Shown here in pieces: positions 7,857 to 17,200 of a stretch of 37,506 nt of DNA. Under the pieces are notes generated by a model that did not search any database, was not told the DNA's origin, and saw nothing but the letters and a program-made list of their open reading frames with translations. The DNA is from an uncultured Phycisphaerales bacterium. GTDB lineage: Bacteria; Planctomycetota; Phycisphaerae; Tepidisphaerales; Tepidisphaeraceae. Position 1 is the first letter of the stretch. Each line of letters begins with the position of its first letter. The position numbers were made by a program, and so were the translations under genes. The stretch spans positions 1 through 37,506 of the forward strand of contig CAIQIQ010000135.1 in the NCBI GenBank assembly GCA_903871935.1, given 5' to 3'.

Positions 7857-10604
7857 TTACGGCGCTCCCTTGAACTCCACGCCCCAGCCGGCGGGCTTGT
7901 CGAACTTCTTTGCCTTTGGGCTCACGCCCGGGGCCGCGGCGGCCTTACCGTTGTCGGCCGCATCGGGCAGGGCGATCTTCATGTCGAACGGTTCGAGCTT
8001 CACGCTATCGAGCGCTTGCACTTCGGTGATCAGCAGCGAGCGCTCCGGCGTGACAGCGTATTTCACGTAGCGGGCCTCCACCGGCTCCTTGGCCAGCAGC
8101 AGATGATTGTGGCCGCAGAACGTCTCTTCATCAGTCCACATGTAATTGACGGGCACATCTTTCCAATAGAGGTCGAAGTCGAAGTTGCCGACGCTCCTAA
8201 AGTCCTTGCCATCCTTGGAGACCAGCACCTCAACCTTGTCTTGGACCTCGCCCTTGATGGCATCCCACCAGGGGTAGCCGCCGCTGATGTGGATACGGAA
8301 GGCGGCCAGCCTGGTTGGCTGGCCGAGGTCGACCACGATGTCGGTGTTGCTGCCCTTGTTCCAGATCGGCCCTTCCTGAGTGGCAGTGCCGCCGGGGTAG
8401 CTGGACCCGACCCGGCCATCCGTCAGTCGTTTGCCACTGTCATCGTTGGCGCCCCAGGCCTTGGTCTTATCCGCGGGTGGGATGGAGACGGTATAGGGTT
8501 TGCCCTGCGAAACGACGTTGCCGTAGGTGACCCACTTGCCCACCCATTTCTCACCGCCGACGTCTTTGCCGTCGCTGTAGCCGCTCTTCACGTCGCTACC
8601 GCGCGAGCCTTGCGGGTTTACCGCCAGTGATTTCACCACCGGCAGGTCATACCCGCCCACGTTGATCGTGTAGGTGGCAGGCAGCTTGTCCACGATCTGG
8701 GTGTGTGATCGCTCGATCGCAGTGTGGCCCTTCTGAACCTCATCCCAGGTGAATGTCACCTCCAGGGGCTTGTTCAGCGGCGCGACCAGCTTGTGGTTGA
8801 CCTCCATATGCACGGCGTAAATCGAGCAGGCACTGGGTTCGCTTCCGGAGCCGGCCATCAGGTACTTGAACAGCACGCTCTTCGTGCCGGCCGGGATGTC
8901 GGTGGTCCGCTCATAGTGGACCACATCCCACGGCGGCGAGGTATCGGTCAGCGAATAGCTGGTGTTCCACGTCTTGCCGCCATCGAAGCTGTGCAGCATG
9001 TCGATGTGGGACTTGGGCGCGCGGTTATAAAAATGCCCGCCATAGGTGACGGTGGTGATGTCGGTTGGAGCGTCAACCTTGAAGATCACGTAGGCGTCTT
9101 CGCCCGCCTTCTGCTGATAGATCGCCCCCTGATAGCCGATGTGCTTCTCCACGCAGGCGATGTTCTTCTCTTCATGCAGCAGCGGCTTGTACTTGCCGCC
9201 CTGGAGTTCGGGCCAGAGCACGATGGAGCCGGTTTGCTCGCCTTCGCCGACATAGACCGTGTTCTTGCCCAGCTTGAGCTGCGGCTGCGTCTTGGCGTTG
9301 AGCTGGGTGATTGCATCAAACTTGATGCTGTTGAGGCGGGCATTGGCGATGTCGGTCTTGCCCAAGAGACTCACTTTCACCAGGGCCTCATATTGGCCGT
9401 TGATCGGCTCGATGATCGACAGGTCGGCCTTGGCGGCGCCAGCCTGCTGCGTCTTCCACAACTCTTTCCAGTCCTTGCCGTTATTTGTACTGATGGCAAT
9501 GCTTGCATGATCTTCAGCACCGGCCACATTCACGTCAGCGGCGATCTTCAGGCTGGTGATGACGTTGCCGCCCTCGATCTTGAAGATCGCCTCGGCCGGC
9601 TCACCGGCCTTGGCGGGTACAAGGCCCGCAGGGGCTATTGCCTTGATGTTGGTCGTGCTTTGCGCTGCGCCGGCGAGGCCCTGAGCCGTCAGTGTCGGCA
9701 CAAACGTGCGCGTGCCGTTGCCGCGAATGTGGTAGCGGGGATTGGCGGCTTCGGTGTCCTTGCCGTTGTCATTCGCGATGAAATACGCGGGATCGGCTCT
9801 GAATGATCCCTGGTTGTCCTGCGAGACGGCCATAGAGCTGGCGGCGTCCTGTCGGGAATAATGCCGGGTGTAGGTTTCACCATCGCGCAGGTCGAGGATG
9901 AAGCGATGGCCGCGGTCCAGGCCACTGTAGTAGTAACGATACTTCAGCACGCGGGGAGAGAAGCAGTCTTGCCCGACATGCCGCAGGTCGCGCATGGTGT
10001 CCGCGCCTTCGATGAAGCCATTGGGCCCGGTGCCGTTGAGGGCGTGGTAGAGGGCAATATGACCCGGTTCGGCTTTGCCACCGGAGGCCTCGCACGCAAG
10101 GGTCTTGCCGACATCCGTGATTCCCGCGATGGTCTTGCCATCGCAGAGCGTATAGATGATCGACAGGGAATTGTCGTAGTGGTGCCAGCCGCCGTCGTAC
10201 CAAACCTCGGGCACGGTGTGCAGGGCGATGTCGAAATACCGCCCGTAGTAGCCCATGTACTGCCAGATGTTCATGTTCACGCCCGAGATGGTCGAGCACA
10301 TGGTGAAGCCGTAATCGTTGAACTGGCGGATCGGATCGGTCAGTTCCTGGCCATGCACCATCATCGGAGTGGTCTGCCGGCGGGCGATGTGGTTCCAATA
10401 AAACATGGCCCACATCTTTTCCTTATCCGTATCCCAGCGGCTGGTGATCGATCGAGTCATCGATTCCATGTCCGAATAATCGGGGCTGGCATCCGTGACC
10501 ACCTTGACATTAGCAACTTGTGCACGAGCCGAGCCGGTTGCCATGAGCATCGCGCTCGCGGCGAACGCAGCAACTCCAAGCGAACGTCTGAAAGTAAGCA
10601 GCAT
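7857..10604 (-). CDS. Secreted transglutaminase-like protein with C-terminal F5/8 type C-like domain
   Basis: 915 aa. The ATG at 10604 is chosen over an in-frame ATG at 10661 because GGAG lies 6 bp before it and the protein then starts with a normal signal peptide cut near SARA-Q (28/29). The N-terminal region has the Cys-His-Asp order of the transglutaminase-like fold: Cys103 in GFTMCSTIS, His129 in ALHTVPEVWY and Asp144 in HHYDNS. The middle has several beta-sandwich stretches with sialidase-like 'ISTNNGKDWKELW' and 'HSFDGGKTWNTSY' blades. Residues about 720-870 fit a discoidin (F5/8C) sugar-binding fold ('VDLGQPTRLAAFRIHISGG', 'SKDGKDF', 'EARYVKYAVTPE'). The tail is Ala/Lys-rich. A peptide- or glycan-acting extracellular enzyme is likely, with the substrate unknown. 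Confidence 0.85.
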   Translation of the reverse strand: MLLTFRRSLGVAAFAASAMLMATGSARAQVANVKVVTDASPDYSDMESMTRSITSRWDTDKEKMWAMFYWNHIARRQTTPMMVHGQELTDPIRQFNDYGFTMCSTISGVNMNIWQYMGYYGRYFDIALHTVPEVWYDGGWHHYDNSLSIIYTLCDGKTIAGITDVGKTLACEASGGKAEPGHIALYHALNGTGPNGFIEGADTMRDLRHVGQDCFSPRVLKYRYYYSGLDRGHRFILDLRDGETYTRHYSRQDAASSMAVSQDNQGSFRADPAYFIANDNGKDTEAANPRYHIRGNGTRTFVPTLTAQGLAGAAQSTTNIKAIAPAGLVPAKAGEPAEAIFKIEGGNVITSLKIAADVNVAGAEDHASIAISTNNGKDWKELWKTQQAGAAKADLSIIEPINGQYEALVKVSLLGKTDIANARLNSIKFDAITQLNAKTQPQLKLGKNTVYVGEGEQTGSIVLWPELQGGKYKPLLHEEKNIACVEKHIGYQGAIYQQKAGEDAYVIFKVDAPTDITTVTYGGHFYNRAPKSHIDMLHSFDGGKTWNTSYSLTDTSPPWDVVHYERTTDIPAGTKSVLFKYLMAGSGSEPSACSIYAVHMEVNHKLVAPLNKPLEVTFTWDEVQKGHTAIERSHTQIVDKLPATYTINVGGYDLPVVKSLAVNPQGSRGSDVKSGYSDGKDVGGEKWVGKWVTYGNVVSQGKPYTVSIPPADKTKAWGANDDSGKRLTDGRVGSSYPGGTATQEGPIWNKGSNTDIVVDLGQPTRLAAFRIHISGGYPWWDAIKGEVQDKVEVLVSKDGKDFRSVGNFDFDLYWKDVPVNYMWTDEETFCGHNHLLLAKEPVEARYVKYAVTPERSLLITEVQALDSVKLEPFDMKIALPDAADNGKAAAAPGVSPKAKKFDKPAGWGVEFKGAP

Positions 10605-10820
10605 GAGAATCTCCAATCCGCCAATGCGGGCGGTGCGCCGGGTTCTCTCCACTGTGCTCATATGAATGTACAGGGAAACGCCGGAAATGTTGAGGCCGGT
10701 TGTTTGTTGACATCGCTTTATGGCATATCCGACTCAATCGCACATTAGAGGTGCGATTTTTGCCAAACCTCTTCCATTCTCTAACGTACAAACGGTGCAA
10801 AAACGATTCTTCCCTCCCTG

Positions 10821-10857
10821 CCCCGCAGGTCCCACCCACGCCTGCGGGGATCTTTTT
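10821..10857 (+). terminator. Intrinsic-terminator-like hairpin with no matching upstream gene
   Basis: The 9-bp stem CCCCGCAGG / CCTGCGGGG (10821-10829, 10841-10849) with an 11-nt loop is followed by ATCTTTTTT on the + strand. Both flanking genes are on the - strand, and on that strand the hairpin has no T-tract after it. It therefore points to an unannotated + strand transcript, or is a chance structure. The 296-bp gap 10605-10900 holds nothing else I can name apart from a TTGACA at 10707-10712 that lacks a matching -10. Confidence 0.5.
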
Positions 10858-10900
10858 TGTCCATCTCTCACAAGCGATCTCTGCCATATCCCGCCCCCGA

Positions 10901-13051
10901 CTATGGTCGAGCCTGCTTTAATTCCGCCTGCGGGATGATGTCTTGGATCGCCTGCGGGATCTTCCGACCGGCGAAGATGATGATGATTCGATCATCGTCG
11001 GCCGCGATGCAGATCCGGCCGGCCGGGTCCACCCACATGCGACTTGCATGAGAGGCCGCCGGTACATCGTTGGTGAAAACAGCATCGATGGAAAAGGGCT
11101 CGGTATTCTTCGCATCCACCTTGAGGCGTGATAGCTTGCCCTGGGGGTGCAGCAGGTAGAGCCGGTCTCGGCAGTACGCACCGGCAAGATCGGTATTGGG
11201 CAAGCCTGCCGGGCGAGTTTGCATGAGTACTTTGCCATCGGGCGTGCGGATGGCAAGTTTGCCTCGATTCGAGAGGAAGGTGCTGCCACGCGCATCGGAT
11301 GCCAGTTCCGCCAGTGTCTGCTGGTCCTGCGTGATCGTAACAGGAGTGCCGATCGATTTAATGATCTCTCCGGTCAAGGCTTCCCAGCCATCCTCGTGCA
11401 GCGACCATGGTTGGCCCCGCTTGACGGCCGGCCAGTTCTTCGCATCCCAGCCTGTCTCACCCTCCGGTACTGTCATGGTCCAGATCGGCAGCATTGGAGT
11501 TGGGTCGGTGACCCGCGGATCGATCAAGAGATAGTCTGGCTTGATTGCCTTCACGGCTACCTCGGCGGGGGACGTCGCCAGCAGAATCCGCCCGTCGTTA
11601 TCCACGCCAACGACGTGGCGATACATGCGATCGGCTTCGCGCGTGATCGGCTGCAGTTCCTGCCCAAAGAAGATTCGCGCTCCTTCGGTCTGGTCTGTTA
11701 TCACCCAGTCAGATCCAATCGCATCCAGCTCCTGCGTCCCGATCGCGAGGTAGCGGGTCAACGCTGGCGGCAAGAGCGAGATAGTCTGTCCCGGCCGGAT
11801 CGATATCCACGCCGGCATCGTAGGCGGCTCGGTGGGGTCATCGCGCGTGGTCATCACACCCTGTTCGGCGAGCATCACCACGCCACCATCGCTCAACCGC
11901 CAGACGGGCCGCAATGCGTTTCCCACCAGTTGAAAGCGGCCCAGCCGCGGCTCGGTGCGGGCGGCGATGATCTGCTGGGCCCGCGTCTTGGCCTCCAGCG
12001 GCAGCCCCGGAATGGCTTTTTCGATCACGTCCCACGCCGATGGGCCCATGGCGGCGAGCTGTGCATGTGCCTCCGTGCGCACGGCGGCATCATCGTCGGA
12101 AAGCTGGGCGACCAGCTTCTGCACATCGGCCGCGTTGGCCGGCTCCGACTCCAGCGGAACAATCGCCAGGTGCACCTTGCCGGGAACGTCGGTCGGGGCG
12201 ATCTGGAGGATGTTGCCATCAGTGAACGGCACCAGGTGGATGAACGGCCCGGCCCATGCGCCTTTCGCGAAGTTATCGACGAATGCGCCATCGACATAGC
12301 GAAGCACCGTTCCTGCCGACGTCATGAATGCCGGCGGGAGCCATGCGATGAATCCCTTGCCGGTGATCGCTACCTGGGGGTTTGCCTTTTCATCGGCGCT
12401 GATCTGGGCGTATTGCTGGGTGATCTCTTTGCCGTTGATGCCGATGACCGCCACGCCCTGGTCAGTGGGCGCGATGATCGAATCGCCCAGGTTCATCGCG
12501 CGAAGCCAGTGATAGTCGAAGCGCTGCAGCTTCACGCTCGGGCTCTTGGGGATAATGAGCCGGTAAGCACCCAGTTCATCTCGAATCACGGGGCAGCAGC
12601 GAAGCTGTCGGCCGATGCGCTGCCAGTGGGCATAGACCACGGTCTCGCGCGTCAGGTGCGTGGTCTGTTTGATGAACGTATCCTGTTCGATCGACGCGAT
12701 GGCCGGGGCTTCGGGATGCGCAACCCACAGATCATGCCGCGGGCAGATGCTGGCGTGGAAGGGGAAGGGCACAACGGCCGCCTGCGGGATCGGCAGGCGG
12801 TCTTCCGCCAGCGTGGCATCTGCCAGTCCGGGCAACGTGTGCAAGAGATCGGCATAGGTCTGCACGCGTGGCGAAGCCGAAACCGAAGGGATGGTGGCAG
12901 GAACCTTGGCCGGCTTAGCGCCGGGCGCCACTGTGGCCACCGGCGCTGTTGTCGGCGCAGGCGGCGCCGGCCGAGTGGCGACGATGAACACGCCCGTCGC
13001 CAATGCGATCACTAGTATCACCAGACCGACGATTGTGAAGATCCATCGCAT
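10901..13051 (-). CDS. Membrane-anchored protein with HEAT-like segment, function unknown
   Basis: 716 aa from the ATG at 13051, which has GGGGAG 9 bp before it; the upstream in-frame ATG (13078) has no ribosome site. One transmembrane helix (about residues 4-27) is followed by a Pro/Ala/Thr-rich linker to about residue 55, so the bulk probably sits outside the cytoplasm. Around residues 300-365 there is a HEAT-repeat-like helical part ('LVAQLSDDDAAVRTEAHAQL'). The rest is beta-rich with repeated motifs such as 'RMWVDPAGRICIAADDDRI' that suggest propeller-like blades. No enzyme signature is seen. The upstream gene (zinc ribbon/pseudopilin) stops 33 bp before this start, so the two are probably one operon. 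Confidence 0.8.
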   Translation of the reverse strand: MRWIFTIVGLVILVIALATGVFIVATRPAPPAPTTAPVATVAPGAKPAKVPATIPSVSASPRVQTYADLLHTLPGLADATLAEDRLPIPQAAVVPFPFHASICPRHDLWVAHPEAPAIASIEQDTFIKQTTHLTRETVVYAHWQRIGRQLRCCPVIRDELGAYRLIIPKSPSVKLQRFDYHWLRAMNLGDSIIAPTDQGVAVIGINGKEITQQYAQISADEKANPQVAITGKGFIAWLPPAFMTSAGTVLRYVDGAFVDNFAKGAWAGPFIHLVPFTDGNILQIAPTDVPGKVHLAIVPLESEPANAADVQKLVAQLSDDDAAVRTEAHAQLAAMGPSAWDVIEKAIPGLPLEAKTRAQQIIAARTEPRLGRFQLVGNALRPVWRLSDGGVVMLAEQGVMTTRDDPTEPPTMPAWISIRPGQTISLLPPALTRYLAIGTQELDAIGSDWVITDQTEGARIFFGQELQPITREADRMYRHVVGVDNDGRILLATSPAEVAVKAIKPDYLLIDPRVTDPTPMLPIWTMTVPEGETGWDAKNWPAVKRGQPWSLHEDGWEALTGEIIKSIGTPVTITQDQQTLAELASDARGSTFLSNRGKLAIRTPDGKVLMQTRPAGLPNTDLAGAYCRDRLYLLHPQGKLSRLKVDAKNTEPFSIDAVFTNDVPAASHASRMWVDPAGRICIAADDDRIIIIFAGRKIPQAIQDIIPQAELKQARP

Positions 13052-13084
13052 GGATGAGCTCTCCCCATTTCCTGGCATACACGA

Positions 13085-13963
13085 CTAACGTTGGGGAACA
13101 CGTGGTGATCCACCAATCTTTGGTGGGTTCTTTCCCTGGTCCAGTTGCTGGATCACCCCGGCAGCATCTTTGGCGCTGATAAACTCAACATGCCCATCGG
13201 CGAAGAGGAAATTCGATCCCTCTTTTCCATGGTTCAGGAGCGGTTCGTATGCCAGCACGCAGTCCGGGCTGCTCGATATCGTGAGATTCTGTCCCAGCCA
13301 GATGTAGGAGCAGGCGCCTGCGCTAAGCTGCCCGGTTCCTGTGCTGTTGTCGGAGGGGCATTGGAATACCTGTGGCGAGATCTGCTGTGTCTGCACCAGC
13401 CGATCAAACCCGGGCCCGTACGGTCCTCCCAGCCGCAAGTTGTCTTGCGCATACAGTTGTGCTGCCTGCCCGATCTGACGCAGGTTCGATGCGCACTTGA
13501 TCTGATTCGCTTTATCTCGCGCCCGCGACAGCGACGGCACCAGGATGCTGATCAGGACGGCCGGCACAATCAGAAACAGCAGCGAGAATGACCCGACTGC
13601 GATTCCCGCGATGGCCATGCCCCGCCCACTTCCCGTCTCCTTCGCCTTTCGGAGGCCCAGGATCGAGCAAACGATCCCTGCGATCCCCCCCAGTCCGAAT
13701 GTAACGAACCCGGCACAACTGCAGATCAGCCCGGCCAGCGCCAGCCCGTTTGTCTGTCCCGACCGATCCGGACCCGCATAGGGCATAGCGATCGGTGGCA
13801 CTCCAACCGGATCAACGCCCTTCAGCACCTCTGCCTCCTGCACAATGCTGAAGGTCTTTTGGCATGCGCTGCAGGTGACCTGGCTGTTCACGTAGCCGGC
13901 GATCTGATCGTCGGCCACGGTGAACTGCTGCTGACAGAAGGGACAAGAGATAATCTGCGGCAT
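13085..13963 (-). CDS. MJ0042-type zinc ribbon - DUF4190 - pseudopilin-like protein
   Basis: 292 aa from the ATG at 13963, with GGGAG about 8 bp before it. The frame is open upstream to 14155, but that part reads like noise. Cys7, Cys10, Cys31 and Cys34 form a zinc ribbon of the MJ0042 type (CPFCQQQF ... CSACQKTF). Residues about 70-135 are two transmembrane helices with the DUF4190 pattern ('LALAGLICSCAGFVTFGLGG', 'GMAIAGIAVGSFSLLFLIV'). The remainder resembles planctomycete pseudopilins ('KCASNLRQIGQAAQLYAQDN', 'FADGHVEFI') but lacks a prepilin-peptidase site. It is probably a membrane protein with a cytoplasmic zinc ribbon and an external pilin-like domain. It is first in a two-gene unit with the HEAT protein. 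Confidence 0.82.
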   Translation of the reverse strand: MPQIISCPFCQQQFTVADDQIAGYVNSQVTCSACQKTFSIVQEAEVLKGVDPVGVPPIAMPYAGPDRSGQTNGLALAGLICSCAGFVTFGLGGIAGIVCSILGLRKAKETGSGRGMAIAGIAVGSFSLLFLIVPAVLISILVPSLSRARDKANQIKCASNLRQIGQAAQLYAQDNLRLGGPYGPGFDRLVQTQQISPQVFQCPSDNSTGTGQLSAGACSYIWLGQNLTISSSPDCVLAYEPLLNHGKEGSNFLFADGHVEFISAKDAAGVIQQLDQGKNPPKIGGSPRVPQR

Positions 13964-14277
13964 ATCCAATGCTCCCGAGAGAAACACCAACCGGCCCACA
14001 TACCGTCCACAAGTATGGCACTGGCGGTGTGCCGCTGCAACAGCCTCCCCGTCGGGAACGAGCGTAGGAGAGGGCGGGAGAGCCAGAGGGCGAGAGGGGG
14101 CGGGCGATTGTGGATAACTAACAGGTGCGCAGGTTGTTTGCGGGAACCCCACCACGGTGCTATCTGCCGTAGCTGCATGTAGTTAGGGGTCTCCGTCAGG
14201 CAAATCAGTAATGAACCCTCATGTAAACCCGGGTGCGGCCACATGGATCGCAGAGAGCGCAAGGCAATGGCCGCGGG
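13964..14277. other. Intergenic region holding repeat copy 1
   Basis: This 314-bp gap lies between two - strand genes. Apart from the 128-bp repeat at 14012-14139 I see no gene. The ribosome site and presumably the promoter of the pseudopilin gene lie at its left end. Confidence 0.6.
14012..14139 (+). repeat. Dispersed 128-bp intergenic repeat, copy 1, with DnaA-box 9-mer
   Basis: This segment matches 17736-17863 in the same orientation and with the same length and no gaps. By hand count about 112 of 128 positions agree. It holds TGTGGATAA at 14109-14117, the exact complement of the DnaA box TTATCCACA, and a small GCGG-TGTG-CCGC hairpin near its left end. It lies 48 bp upstream of the start of the - strand gene ending at 13085. 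Confidence 0.85.
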
Positions 14278-17200
14278 TTATTGGCCCAGCACTTGCCAGA
14301 TCGCCGGGCGAGTTCCTGGCTTTTTCCAGGTGCCGGTGCCGAACATCGCGGTGGATGTCAGTTTGGACTGAGTGACGGTCAGCGTGCCCACATCGGTCAG
14401 CACGTGCACGAGCGGATCGGTGCCGGCCGGGACGTTCAGCAGGGCTATCGTTCCCACACTCGGGGCTGAGATATGGCTGCCCGCCACATCGGCCGGGTGC
14501 GTGGCACTGGAAGGCAGCTTGCGGCCGGACACCTTCAGGCTCTCAAGCTTGGCGGACGTATCGACAAAATCTTCTGTGGTGGCGAAATGCTCGGCACAAT
14601 CCGCGGCGACTCCCACCAGGATGTCGCTATTCAATAGCGTGGCGACGCTCATCTTCTTGATCGATCCGGTCGTCACGATTCGGCTATTGGTGACATCTCC
14701 GCTGACCGCGATCGATGCCAGCGGCAATCCCTGCACGCAGATATTGGCATCACTGATCTGACGGAAGGTCAGCGAGGCCGTTGCCTTGCCGGCAGAGCGT
14801 GCCAGGCTGTTGATCAGCACCTCGCCGCTTTCAATCACGCTCTTGGCGCTGATGCTCTTGAGCAGGCCATCACTGGTGATGTCGCCTATGTGATAGAGCC
14901 CATCACCGTTCCTCCCTTTCTTCACGCTGATGCTCAGGGTGCTGGTGGCAGTGGTGTCGATCAGGCCCACCTGGTTTCCCCAGAAGCTGCCCATCCCGCC
15001 GCCGCTGAGTTTGAACGTCACCACATCGCCATCGCTGTCCGCGATGCTGACGTTCTTGTTCGATCGGCCATCCACCCGCCCAAATTCAAACACCGCGAGG
15101 ATGGGGATGCCCAATTCCTTCTCCACGCTCAGGCCACCGGCATCGGTGGCGCGAATGCGCACCGCATACTCACGGCCCGGGATGTAGTTGAAGGTGCTGG
15201 CGGTAACCAGACGGTTTCCGGTGATCCGGAAACTGGCGTTGTCATCTGACCCAGGGCCAGGGACCAAGGTGTAGGTAAAGGTGTCATCGCCATCGGAATC
15301 TGTCGCCGATAGCCTGCCTACTTTCGTGCCAATCGGCTGACCCTCGGGAACTCCAGATCCTGAGAGTAATACATTCGTTGGCGATTCATTCTCATTCGTG
15401 ATCGCGATCGGATAGATGGCCTCATAGATCACGACCCCGAGATTGCTGCTGCGGATGCGGATGCTGTACCAGTTCTTTCCTTCGTAGTTCAGCGGTCCGG
15501 CCGTAAGAAGCTGGTTGCCGACAACGGCAAAGCCGCCATTGTCTTCGCCGCCAGTTCCTGGGGCCAGGCTGTAGGTCAAGGAGCTGAACGCATCGGCATT
15601 GCTGCAGGACAGCGTGCCGATCAGTGTACCATTGGGCTGGTTCTCCGGCACCGTGGTATTGCTCAGGGCAATGCTGACCACATGGATGATGATGGCCTTT
15701 TCGAACGACAAGCCGCCGGCATCGGTAGTACGGAGGCGGACACTGTATGTGCTCCGATCCGCCAGAATGAAGGAAGCAGCCGTCAGAAGCTGACTACTAC
15801 TGATCGTAAAGCTGGCATTGTCATCGTCGCCCGTTCCGGTGACCAGTGTATAGGCACAGGTCAAGGCATCCCCAAAGTCGGGATCGCTGCTGGCAAGTGG
15901 TCCCACGATCGTACCCGAAGACTGGTTCTCAGCCACCAATGTATTGATCAAGATGATATCTGTGGGAACTTCGTTGGTGTTCGTTACCGTGATCGTAAGA
16001 ACTTTCTCGAAGAAGAAGCCATCGGAATCGGTCGTGCGGACGCGGATCGAGTAGCTGCTTTTCGCCTCATAGTCAAAGCTCGCCGCCGATTGCAGTTGGT
16101 CGCCAACGATGCTAAAGCTGGCGTTGCTGGTGCCGACCCCACTCACCAGACTATACGTGAATGTGTCGTCGGCATCCCGGCTGGTAGTGCTTAACGTCCC
16201 CACCACGGTTCCGGAAGGTTGGTTCTCGGGAATGCTGCTGGGCGATAGCGACAGGTCTGTCGGCTTATGAGGCCGGACGGTGATACTCACCGTTGCTATG
16301 TTGGAATCCCACTTCCCATCGTTGGCCCTATAGGTAAAGCTGTCCGGACCGAAGTATTTGCTGGCCGGGGTATACGTGAATATGCCATCTGTCTGCAATG
16401 ACAGTGTTCCATGCGAGGGTTGAGCCACAGCGCTATACATCAGCGTATCCCCGTGCACATCGGTGGCAGTCACTACGTCGCTGATAGCAGTGTCTTCATC
16501 GGTTGACAGCGACCGATCGTAGGCGACAGGAGCATGCTTGATGACCAATTCGCCCATCTGGAAGATGTACTGGTAGACCAACTCAACGGTCTGGCCGGCT
16601 TCCATATCGCCAATATCGAAACCCATGCCAATCGTGTAGTCGCCGTCGCCGTCATTAATACCCGCGAGGGCAGTATCCGGATCCGTTGACCACAAGCGGC
16701 TGATCATGGTGTTATGGATTCCCGGAATACCGCAATAGAGGGCGATGCGTCTGCCGCTAACCGGGGCCGTAGCTTCGACATAATTCTCAGGAGGTAGCCC
16801 CGGGTACCCTCGTACGTTTTGTGTAAAAGTGCTGCCGCCGCTCCAGACATCAGGATCGGGGTCGATGCTACGCAGAAATTCGACCGCCTTGAGCGCATCG
16901 ATGGCGGTAATGGTGGTTTTGATGTTGATCCACTGGTCTTGCGGGTCGAAATAGTAGTCGTGGGTAACGCGGCAGCGTGCAGTGGCGCCGGTCCAGCGGA
17001 CATAGTTGGCGTATCCAGCGGTTCCAGCAAGATTCTCAAGCGCAATGGGGAGCATTGCAGGTGAAGTGTAGCTATTGTTGTTGTTTTCTGTGATACGGCC
17101 GTCTACTTTGATAGAGAACTCTTCGAATGGATCGAGAGGGGCAATGTAGTCAGTGTTGGGGTCAAAGGCGCCCGTGCCAGAAGGGTCGTATATCAGACCG

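Noticed and set aside
10707..10712. TTGACA promoter-like hexamer
   Set aside because: No acceptable -10 hexamer lies 16-18 bp downstream, so it is not called as a promoter.
11147..13015. 622-aa open frame on the + strand
   Set aside because: Fully antisense to the HEAT protein gene, which has a ribosome site and a transmembrane anchor; the + frame has neither.
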